Of a stretch of 37,086 bases of DNA, positions 1 to 7,706 are shown piece after piece (the first letter of the stretch is position 1; each line of letters opens with the position of its first letter). Under the pieces are notes generated by a model. The model worked only from the letters and a program-made list of their open reading frames with translations, did not search any database and was not told the DNA's origin. The stretch comes from Flavobacteriales bacterium UBA6772 (GTDB lineage: Bacteria; Bacteroidota; Bacteroidia; Flavobacteriales; UBA7430). The stretch spans positions 1-37,086 of the forward strand of contig CAJJAI010000062.1 of assembly GCA_905182215.1 (NCBI GenBank), read 5' to 3'. The translations under genes and the position numbers were made by a program.

Positions 1-367
1 CTTTCATAATCCCGATTTCTCCATAGGAGCGGTCGATTACTTTATAGCCTTCAATTTCGTGGTAGTAAAATTTATTTCCTTCCATAGGAGGTAGGAAAGA
101 GAGTGGGAGGTAGAGGCCTGATTTACAGAGTCTATCTGCATCAATTTCGGTGTCTACACCTTCGAAGTGAATGTGTAGGAATCCTTTTTGAGTGAGTTTA
201 CAAGAACTCAAAAAAAAAGGAATCAGTCTTCCTTTTCTATCAAGAAAGACTGATTCCAAATTTTTGTATCTCGAAGGATCATCCACATCTAACTTTACAA
301 GTAGGTCTCCTTTAAATCCGTGTTTACGGCTAACGTGACCAATAAAGTAGCAATCCTTCAATTTCAT
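1..367 (-). CDS. rimM: 16S rRNA processing protein RimM (partial, C-terminus beyond window start)
   Basis: Reverse-strand translation from ATG at 367: [53 protein letters not shown]...; RimM-like N-terminus directly after rpsP, with a 1-nt overlap with the rpsP stop. Absent from the ORF track because it is truncated. Confidence 0.88.
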   Translation of the reverse strand, partial: MKLKDCYFIGHVSRKHGFKGDLLVKLDVDDPSRYKNLESVFLDRKGRLIPFFLSSCKLTQKGFLHIHFEGVDTEIDADRLCKSGLYLPLSFLPPMEGNKFYYHEIEGYKVIDRSYGEIGIMK

Positions 368-900
368 TACTCTGCCGCTTCTTCTGTTGCAGCTTCCTCT
401 GCAGGAGCTTCTTCAGTTGCTTCAACAACGTCCTCTACTTCAGGAGTATTTTTAGCAATAATTGCTGCTTCTCGATTTGCTCTAACTACTTTTTCAGCAG
501 CTAGTGCTTTAGCAGCAGCTTCAGCTTTAGTTTTAGCAATTGCACTAGATGCATCACCAATAACTTTTACTTTTCCTTCTAACCAAGCTTCGTACTTTGC
601 CAATGCTTGCTCTTCAGTATGAGCACCTTTTTTAACACCGTCTAAAAGGTGTTTTTTCATCATTACACCTGTGTAAGATAAAATTGCTCTAGTTGTATCC
701 GTTGGGATAGCACCAACTTGAACCCAGTAAAGAGCTCTGTCGTGGTTAAGATCAATTGTTGCAGGTGTAGTATTAGGGTTATAAAGACCTAATTTTTCGA
801 TGTGACGACCGTCACGCTTAGAACGTGAATCTGCAGCTACGATATGATAAACTGGTTTACCTTTTTTACCGAAACGTTGCAATCTAATTTTAGTAGCCAT
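367..900 (-). CDS. rpsP: 30S ribosomal protein S16 with Ala/Glu-rich C-terminal extension
   Basis: [42 protein letters not shown] is classic bS16; followed by rimM. Confidence 0.97.
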   Translation of the reverse strand: MATKIRLQRFGKKGKPVYHIVAADSRSKRDGRHIEKLGLYNPNTTPATIDLNHDRALYWVQVGAIPTDTTRAILSYTGVMMKKHLLDGVKKGAHTEEQALAKYEAWLEGKVKVIGDASSAIAKTKAEAAAKALAAEKVVRANREAAIIAKNTPEVEDVVEATEEAPAEEAATEEAAE

Positions 901-964
901 TTGTTAATTGTTTTAAGGGTCCGAAACCCGGTTAATTAATAATTCCCTTTCTCGAAGAGAGGCG

Positions 965-996
965 CAAATATACGCTTTTCGATTTCTAATTATCAA
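965..996 (-). promoter_or_regulatory. Candidate Bacteroidota-type promoter for rpsP-rimM (-7 TAnnTTTG, -33 TTG)
   Basis: On the minus strand, TATATTTG (plus-strand CAAATATA 965-972) with TTG (plus-strand CAA 994-996) 21 nt away, matching the consensus TTG-N17-23-TAnnTTTG. Confidence 0.5.
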
Positions 997-1192
997 GGTA
1001 TTAGGATTAATTTAAGGGTTTCGTGATTTGTCAAAATAGTCACGCTTTAGTTCTGTTTTGCAGGCCAATAGAGTTGTTCTTACCAGTAAATAATTATGAG
1101 TTTTGAATTGTCAAAATAGTCAACCAGTCAAAAGGGTTATTTAAGATGGGGGATGATTTGAAAATGATAATTGAAAAAAGATATGAGTTTTG

Positions 1193-1306
1193 GTCTTCGT
1201 CAAGCTTAGACTGACAATAAAATAAACAAATTATCCTCCTGAGTCTGTCGAAGGACTTCAATATTTCACATTCTTAGTTTACAGTTGTCATCCAGAGTTT
1301 ATCTAA
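1193..1306. repeat. Degraded copies of a palindromic interspersed repeat (TTGTCATCCTGAG..TGTCGAAGGA-like)
   Basis: Minus-strand copy 1193-1217 (TTGTCAGTCTAAGCTTGACGAAGAC), plus-strand copy 1231-1255 (TTATCCTCCTGAGTCTGTCGAAGGAC), weak third copy 1285-1306 (TTGTCATCCAGAGTTTATCTAA). Confidence 0.5.
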
Positions 1307-1535
1307 GAATACGTTTTCGGTATTACGTTTCACGTTTACCTATGTATTGTTAGTTATTGTATATTCTTACTAGCGTATTTTCGTAATTTATCTAGTAATT
1401 AACATAGTTGTTAATGTGTAACTTGTTTAAATTCAGTTGATAGTTTATATATGAACACTATGTTTATATGTTTACAAACATATTTACACTTGTTTATAAG
1501 CTTATTAATAAGTGTTAGTATCGTTGTTTTTAATC

Positions 1536-1565
1536 AAAAAAAATACCCCGAACATTTCGAGGCAT
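1536..1565 (-). terminator. Rho-independent terminator downstream of acyl-CoA dehydrogenase
   Basis: Minus strand: CCTCGAA-ATG-TTCGGGG stem-loop followed by TATTTTTTT; about 50 nt past the stop codon. Confidence 0.65.
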
Positions 1566-1610
1566 TTTATAGGATTTGACAGAGAATATCCATCAGAAGT
1601 ATTTTATATA

Positions 1611-2750
1611 TTATCTAAGAATAGATCTAGAAATTACAATTTTCTGAATTTCAGAAGTACCTTCATAAATCTGTGTAATCTTGGCATCACGCATTAAACG
1701 CTCTACGTGGTATTCTTTAACGAAACCATATCCACCGTGAATTTGAACAGCTTCGGTAGTAATATGCATTGCTCTTTCAGCAGAGAATAATTTTGCCATC
1801 GCTCCAGATTCAGTAAAGTCAATTCCTGAATCTTTTTGCCATGCAGCTCTTAAACAAAGTAAACGTGCAGCTTCAATTTCTGTTGCCATATCTGCTAATT
1901 TAAAAGCAATAGCTTGGTGTTCGCAAATTGGTTTACCAAAGGACTTACGTTCTTTAGAATACTGTAAAGCTAGCTCTAATGCACCAGAAGCAATACCTAA
2001 TGCTTGAGAAGCAATCCCGATTCTACCACCAGAAAGCGTTTGCATAGCGAATTTAAATCCGAAACCATCTTCACCAATACGGTTCTCTTTAGGCACTTTA
2101 ACGTCCGTAAACATTAAAGAGTGCGTATCCGAACCACGAATACCCATTTTATTTTCTTTTTTACCTACTACAAAACCTTCAGCACCCTTTTCTATAATAA
2201 GTGCATTTATTCCTCTGTGACCTTTTTCAAGGTCAGTCTGAGTAATAACTATATATACAGAAGCATTGTTTCCGTTAGTAATCCAGTTTTTTGTACCGTT
2301 TACTAAATAGTGATCCCCTTTATCTATGGCAGTTGTACTTTGTGATGTTGCATCAGAACCAGCTTCAGGCTCAGATAAACAAAAAGCACCAATTATTTCT
2401 CCAGTAGCAAGTTTAGTTAGGTATTTCTGCTTTTGCGCTTCATTACCAAACTTCTCGATACCCCAACAAACAAGTGAGTTGTTTACAGACATCACCACAG
2501 AGGCAGAAGCATCTACTTTAGAAATCTCTTCCATTGCTAAAACATACGAGATGGTATCCATTCCTCCTCCGCCATACTCTGGTGAAACCATCATTCCTAA
2601 GAATCCTAGTTCCCCCATTTTTTTAATTTGCTCGTGTGGGAAAGTCTGAGTTTCATCTCTGTCTATTACGCCCGGTAAAAGTTCTGCTTGAGCAAAATCT
2701 CTCGCCGCGTCGCGTATCATCTTATGTTCTTCGCTTAATTCGAAATTCAT
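1611..2750 (-). CDS. Acyl-CoA dehydrogenase
   Basis: 379 aa; motifs FCLSEPEAGSDATS, SGGRIGIASQALGIA, QIHGGYGFVKEYHVERLMRDAKITQIYEGTSEIQ. Confidence 0.96.
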   Translation of the reverse strand: MNFELSEEHKMIRDAARDFAQAELLPGVIDRDETQTFPHEQIKKMGELGFLGMMVSPEYGGGGMDTISYVLAMEEISKVDASASVVMSVNNSLVCWGIEKFGNEAQKQKYLTKLATGEIIGAFCLSEPEAGSDATSQSTTAIDKGDHYLVNGTKNWITNGNNASVYIVITQTDLEKGHRGINALIIEKGAEGFVVGKKENKMGIRGSDTHSLMFTDVKVPKENRIGEDGFGFKFAMQTLSGGRIGIASQALGIASGALELALQYSKERKSFGKPICEHQAIAFKLADMATEIEAARLLCLRAAWQKDSGIDFTESGAMAKLFSAERAMHITTEAVQIHGGYGFVKEYHVERLMRDAKITQIYEGTSEIQKIVISRSILR

Positions 2751-2835
2751 CCTATGTAGTTTAAATAGTTTTTTCTAAAATCGCTACAAAAATACATTTT
2801 TTTGAGCAATTTAGCTTCTTTAAAATTCCTTTAGC

Positions 2836-3897
2836 ATGAAAGAATGTTTTGTGATTGGATTGATGTCGGGAACCTCACTAGATGGTTTAGACATAGCTTA
2901 TTGTAGTTTTAGTTTTGAAAAATCCTGGAGCTATAAAATCCTTACTTTTAAAACTATTAATTATACTCCTTGCTTTAAAGAACGGCTTCGAAATGCGCCT
3001 ATTCTTGAATCGTCTTTACTCACTAATTTATCGGAGGACTTTGGTCTGTTGATGGCAGAAAATGTACAGGCCTTTGTGGAGGAAAATTTGATCTCTCAAA
3101 TTGATTTAATCGCTTCTCATGGTCATACGGTTTTTCATGAACCAGAAAATGGGATTACATTACAGATAGGGAATCCAAAGCCAATTTATGATTTGTTGAA
3201 AATCCCTGTTGCTTATGATTTCAGAACTCAAGATGTACTTTTAGGTGGACAAGGAGCTCCCTTAGTTCCTTTTGTAGATCAACTTTTGTTTAGCGAATAT
3301 GATGTTTGCTTAAACTTAGGTGGGTTTTCTAATATCTCTTTTGATGATCATGGAATAAGAGTAGCCTTTGATATATGTCCAGTAAATATAGTTTTGAATT
3401 TATGGGCGAATAAATTAGGTTTCGATTTTGATGACAAAGGAATGCTAGCTTCAAGTGGCGAAATTCACTTTCCTTTGTTAGATCACTTAAACAAATTGGA
3501 TTATTATTTAAAACCATTACCTAAATCTTTGGGTTGGGAATGGGTGCAGAATTCTATAATTCCACTCATAGAAAAAGAAAATTTATCTACCGTAAATGTA
3601 TTACGGACTTATACCGAACATGTAGCTTTGCAAATGGTTTCTGTGTTTACTAAGTATAAACTTAAAACAGTATTCGTTTCTGGTGGGGGCGTATTCAATT
3701 CATTTTTACTAAATAGAATGAACCAAATGTCTACTATTTCTTTTAAAACCGATCCGAAATTGGTAGAGAGTAAAGAAGCAATGGCTTTTGCTTTTTTAGG
3801 TTTAATGAAAATGAATAAACAAATAAATGTACTGTCTTCTGTAACAGGTTCTGTTAAAGATCATTGTTCTGGTAAGATATATCCTGAAGATTTGTAA
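2836..3897 (+). CDS. anmK: Anhydro-N-acetylmuramic acid kinase
   Basis: 353 aa; VIGLMSGTSLDGLDIAYCSF, IASHGHTVFHEP, GGQGAPLVPFVDQLLF, NLGGFSNIS are AnmK-like. Confidence 0.94.
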   Translation: MKECFVIGLMSGTSLDGLDIAYCSFSFEKSWSYKILTFKTINYTPCFKERLRNAPILESSLLTNLSEDFGLLMAENVQAFVEENLISQIDLIASHGHTVFHEPENGITLQIGNPKPIYDLLKIPVAYDFRTQDVLLGGQGAPLVPFVDQLLFSEYDVCLNLGGFSNISFDDHGIRVAFDICPVNIVLNLWANKLGFDFDDKGMLASSGEIHFPLLDHLNKLDYYLKPLPKSLGWEWVQNSIIPLIEKENLSTVNVLRTYTEHVALQMVSVFTKYKLKTVFVSGGGVFNSFLLNRMNQMSTISFKTDPKLVESKEAMAFAFLGLMKMNKQINVLSSVTGSVKDHCSGKIYPEDL

Positions 3898-3918
3898 ATT
3901 GCATAAAAATTACACAAA

Positions 3919-4452
3919 ATGAACTTAAAGAAATTTATCTGGCTATTAGCTTTTCCTATAGCCTTTACAAGTTGCGAAGAAGACCCTATAGAGGATCCTG
4001 TAATCACCGGTTGTATGGACGAATTAGCTCTTAACTACAATGCAGATGCAGTAGAAGCTGACGGTTGTACTTATGATGCGGCAACTGTTTTACAAGAAAG
4101 TAGCTGGTTAATTCAATCTGTTACAGGAGACTTGGGAGATTCAGAAATAGATCTACTTCTTTTAACCGATTTGATTCCTCCTTGTACACACGACAATCTT
4201 TTTATTTTTCAAGAAGACAATTTTGTTTCAATGGAAGATAATATCGATTTGTGTGAAGAGGGAGAAGAGTCTATTTTGGACCTTAGTGGAACTTGGATCG
4301 TTGATGGTTCTGTTTTAACAATAGAAAATGGTACAGAAGTTTATGTGCTAACGATCTCTAACTTAACTGCCAATTCTATGGATCTACTCTTTGATTATCC
4401 CTTTAACGAGAGTATTGATATTCCAGCTACTATTGTGTTAGTTGCTAATTAG
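3919..4452 (+). CDS. Putative lipoprotein with one GC.D..A.NYN.DA...DGC motif and a lipocalin-like C-terminal region
   Basis: 177 aa; N-terminus MNLKKFIWLLAFPIAFTSCEED is a lipoprotein signal with lipobox; GCMDELALNYNADAVEADGCTY near the N-terminus; 'SSWLIQSVTGDLGDSE...FQEDNFV...GTWIVDGSVLTI' resembles lipocalin-like lipoproteins of Bacteroidota. Confidence 0.7.
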   Translation: MNLKKFIWLLAFPIAFTSCEEDPIEDPVITGCMDELALNYNADAVEADGCTYDAATVLQESSWLIQSVTGDLGDSEIDLLLLTDLIPPCTHDNLFIFQEDNFVSMEDNIDLCEEGEESILDLSGTWIVDGSVLTIENGTEVYVLTISNLTANSMDLLFDYPFNESIDIPATIVLVAN

Positions 4453-4462
4453 AAATACTCTT

Positions 4463-4501
4463 AACAAAAAAGCCCTTCCAATTCGGAAGGGCTTTTTTGT
4501 T
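4463..4501. terminator. Bidirectional terminator between convergent genes
   Basis: Perfect inverted repeat AACAAAAAAGCCCTTCC-AATTC-GGAAGGGCTTTTTTGTT with A and T tracts on both sides. Confidence 0.92.
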
Positions 4502-4540
4502 GGTTTAATAAATAATGATTTACCTAATAGCGTGCTGCTT

Positions 4541-6946
4541 TTAGTACCCTTCCAAATTGGAGTTAAACTCTAGAGTCTGAGTACTAAACATTTTTATCTG
4601 ATAACCTTCTCCAGGTTTAAGATCTCCGATCCCATTAAAACCCCAAGAGAAGAAACAAGCTTGACCCAGTGAATTCTTCACTATTGCTACCTCATCAGTA
4701 TTTAATGAATTGAAGACTAAATTACAATTAGCTTGTTCTGTTCGTAAATAACCGAAGACACTCCATCCGGTAGGAAGTATAATTTGAGCTTCTTCGGGTG
4801 GTGGATAGGTACCTACAAATTCTAAAGATGAAGCTAGACTCGTTTTTATTTGATAACCTGCACCGTATACTAAGTCTCCAATACCATTAAAATTCCAGGT
4901 AGGTAAATAAGCTAATCCTTGAAAGTCTTTTACGATTACAATATCTTCATAAATAGGACTTAGTGCATCTGCAACATCCATATTGTCTAATACCAAATAG
5001 GTAGAGAAAATACTCCATCCAGAAACTAAATCTATTTGCTGACTTGTAACCGGCGGAATTGCGGAGCCATCTGTAATAGCAGAAATACCATTGGTGCTAT
5101 AGTTTTCTTGGTTAGGCATAGACATTAAATAATGTACAATACAATTGTAGTAAATATCTTCTGATTGATCCCATACTATAAATTTGAAAATATCGCCTTC
5201 TTGTAAGCCATCAATTGCTTCTGTTGTAGCATCATCGCCTTGTGCGGCAATAGAATTCGTAGATCCTTGCCAAACTGCATATCCGGCACAATGTTCAATT
5301 CCGTTTTCATCGTCGTAAAAAACACCAATTATATCAGAGTTCGAAATAGGAGCACCTATTAGTGAGAAGTCCATGTCTTCTTGTAATACGATGGTATGAT
5401 TGGCTCCTGTTAATTCATAATTAAATACTTCGGGAACTGTTACATATTCACAGGTATTGTTGTCTGTATTTGCTTGTGTATCGAAGTTTATTGCTAACGC
5501 ATCGGTACATCCATACAAAATACAAGTACCGTCATCTTGGTTCGCATCTGGATTATAATTATCCGCATTATAATCAGTACAACCAGGGATCAAACAAGAA
5601 CCATCGTCTTCGTTAGCAAGTGGATTGTAATTAGTGGCTTCTGAATTTGTACAACCAGGAATTGAACCACAGTCGGAAACTATAAAGCTCTCGGTTGCAC
5701 CATTTCCTGTAGGATTGGTATTGTTTGCAATAATTACATTATCACAGTTTCGTACATTATAATAGCCGCCATTCCATCCATCACCATACGAGTCTATAGA
5801 TTGAAAAGTATATGAACCTTGTGCTAAACAAACCGAGGTATAATAATTAGAGTTATTACTGTAAGTACCACCACCAGCAATTCCTTCATCATATTGGTCT
5901 AGAATAACCCAAGAAACTTCGTTTGCATAACTTCCAGTCTGAATTTGTACTGTAATCAATTCCTCTTCACAAGAGGCATCTTCTACCAATCCTGTAGCTA
6001 TAAGGTTTTCGTACTGCCATAAATTCACTCTCCCTCCTTCAGAAGAATGTAAGGCTGCATGTGCCCTTGCTCTCTGTCCGGTAGTAAACATGTTTGTACA
6101 TTCGGTATAGTCCATGAAATTCTGAACATTGTCTAAAGAACCACAAGTAGTTTGGTTGGTATTACAACCATATAGTGTTCCTGTTGTATTTGGAGTATCG
6201 CTAACGCCATCGTCTTCGTTACAATTAGATTCTAATTCAGCATCGTTAGAGTTCCCCCAAGTATGCGCTAAATTTAAATAATGACCTATTTCGTGTGTTA
6301 AGGTAGTGGCCGCAAAATTTGAAGAACTCGATGTTCCCCAAGTACCAAATTGACTGTGTCTACATACAATCCCTTCGTTTCCACCAGGAGCGGTTCCTGG
6401 ATAATAGGCATAAGCACCCGCACCACTTTCAATATTATCGACTACCCAGATGTTTAAATACATGTTCGAATCCCAATTAACCAATGCTTTTACATTCTCT
6501 CCTGCGCTGTCGGTTAAGTCTGATTGTGTTCTGGTAATTCCTGTAGTTGTATTTCCATCAGGATCTAAGTTTGCCAGTTCGAAATTGATGTTTGCATTTG
6601 CTTTTATTGAACTAAAAGCCGAGATAACAGAGCTGAAATCAGAGTTATCTGCATTGAAGTCTTCGTTTATTGCTGTTATTGCACTCGAAACTTGACTAGA
6701 AGATATGTTTGAATAACTGTCGTTATAGATTACATGAATAACTACAGGGATTGTCTTTTGTGCAAAGCTAGATTTCGAATTGATGATTTGTTGAATCTCA
6801 ATTTCGTAAGCTTCTCGCATTTCTAATAAAGAAGGTTCTTCGCTGAATCGGTTATTCATTATATCCGTAAAGCCACAAGGATGTGTTTGTGCTAAGACTT
6901 GAAAGAAAGAGAAAATGAAAAATGGGAGAATGAGAAGTTTGCGCAT
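4541..6946 (-). CDS. Secreted M43-family (pappalysin/cytophagalysin-like) zinc metalloprotease with Cys-rich repeats and tandem C-terminal modules
   Basis: HEIGHYLNLAHTWG (HExxHxxxxxH) and FMDYTEC Met-turn; signal peptide MRKLLILPFFIFSFFQVLAQ, so the true start is probably 6946 rather than the ORF-track 6991; three GCT(N/D) repeats; two C-terminal 'GW..F...FNGIGDL..G.GYQIK' modules. Confidence 0.85.
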   Translation of the reverse strand: MRKLLILPFFIFSFFQVLAQTHPCGFTDIMNNRFSEEPSLLEMREAYEIEIQQIINSKSSFAQKTIPVVIHVIYNDSYSNISSSQVSSAITAINEDFNADNSDFSSVISAFSSIKANANINFELANLDPDGNTTTGITRTQSDLTDSAGENVKALVNWDSNMYLNIWVVDNIESGAGAYAYYPGTAPGGNEGIVCRHSQFGTWGTSSSSNFAATTLTHEIGHYLNLAHTWGNSNDAELESNCNEDDGVSDTPNTTGTLYGCNTNQTTCGSLDNVQNFMDYTECTNMFTTGQRARAHAALHSSEGGRVNLWQYENLIATGLVEDASCEEELITVQIQTGSYANEVSWVILDQYDEGIAGGGTYSNNSNYYTSVCLAQGSYTFQSIDSYGDGWNGGYYNVRNCDNVIIANNTNPTGNGATESFIVSDCGSIPGCTNSEATNYNPLANEDDGSCLIPGCTDYNADNYNPDANQDDGTCILYGCTDALAINFDTQANTDNNTCEYVTVPEVFNYELTGANHTIVLQEDMDFSLIGAPISNSDIIGVFYDDENGIEHCAGYAVWQGSTNSIAAQGDDATTEAIDGLQEGDIFKFIVWDQSEDIYYNCIVHYLMSMPNQENYSTNGISAITDGSAIPPVTSQQIDLVSGWSIFSTYLVLDNMDVADALSPIYEDIVIVKDFQGLAYLPTWNFNGIGDLVYGAGYQIKTSLASSLEFVGTYPPPEEAQIILPTGWSVFGYLRTEQANCNLVFNSLNTDEVAIVKNSLGQACFFSWGFNGIGDLKPGEGYQIKMFSTQTLEFNSNLEGY

Positions 6947-7085
6947 AATAGCTGGTTTATTTTGTATAAAGATACTAAAACGGGAGACCAATTTGTAATT
7001 ATATGATGACCAATAATCGTTGGGTGGATTTAATTTCAGCTGCCAGTATAAAAAACTTAATTATTCATTAACGATCCACTGTCAA

Positions 7086-7703
7086 TTATTTCACCTTCCA
7101 ATTTAGACCAAGTGCAAAAAGTTTAGGTCTGAAATCGTAGCTAATATGTAGCATTAGCCTTTTGTTTTCTAAGGAGATATTTGTACCGATATTCAAATTC
7201 AATCCATTTTTATTAAAATCGTTTACGTAATATTTACCTAGTGGTTTTGCATATGAAATGGTTCCGTCTTCACTTTCCTCAATACCTCCAACATCGTTGT
7301 AAAATTGGTATCTAAAATCTTGAATATATCCGAGTGCTACACAAAAATCGATGTCAATAAAATCCCATTGCATAATGCCAAATTGTTGGGGATTAAAAAC
7401 GGTTCCTATATTTATCATTTTTATTAGATTTCCCCCACCTTCTTCAATACGATCTCTTAAAGTGTCTCTAGGTACTGGACCTGCTAAATAATTGTAGTCA
7501 CTATCGAAGGAGAGCTTATTCCATTTTAAATGAGTGTAAAAACCAAACTTTTGTCCTTTTTCAATAGTGTAAACACCAAATCCAATTGGTATATCTTTAA
7601 AACTTGTTACAATACCCATTGCCGAGTAACTATCGTTACGGGTACTTTGCGCTTGCGCAATTGTAATCGAAATTAAAGCGAAAAGGAACAGTAGTTTTTT
7701 CAT
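7086..7703 (-). CDS. Hypothetical secreted or outer-membrane protein
   Basis: 205 aa; signal peptide MKKLLFLFALISITIAQAQS; beta-rich C-terminus ending LGLNWKVK. Confidence 0.6.
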   Translation of the reverse strand: MKKLLFLFALISITIAQAQSTRNDSYSAMGIVTSFKDIPIGFGVYTIEKGQKFGFYTHLKWNKLSFDSDYNYLAGPVPRDTLRDRIEEGGGNLIKMINIGTVFNPQQFGIMQWDFIDIDFCVALGYIQDFRYQFYNDVGGIEESEDGTISYAKPLGKYYVNDFNKNGLNLNIGTNISLENKRLMLHISYDFRPKLFALGLNWKVK

Positions 7704-7706
7704 AAT

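Noticed and set aside
320-622. Plus-strand ORF of 100 aa, Ala/Ser-rich
   Set aside because: Antisense shadow of the low-complexity rpsP tail; composition reflects GCT/TCT codons on the opposite strand.
1512-1697. 61-aa plus-strand ORF spanning the terminator
   Set aside because: Overlaps the acyl-CoA dehydrogenase 3' end and its terminator; no recognisable protein features.
2121-2649. Two plus-strand ORFs inside acyl-CoA dehydrogenase
   Set aside because: Antisense to a well-supported conserved gene.
6450-6695. 81-aa plus-strand ORF within the M43 protease gene
   Set aside because: Antisense shadow ORF with no independent support.
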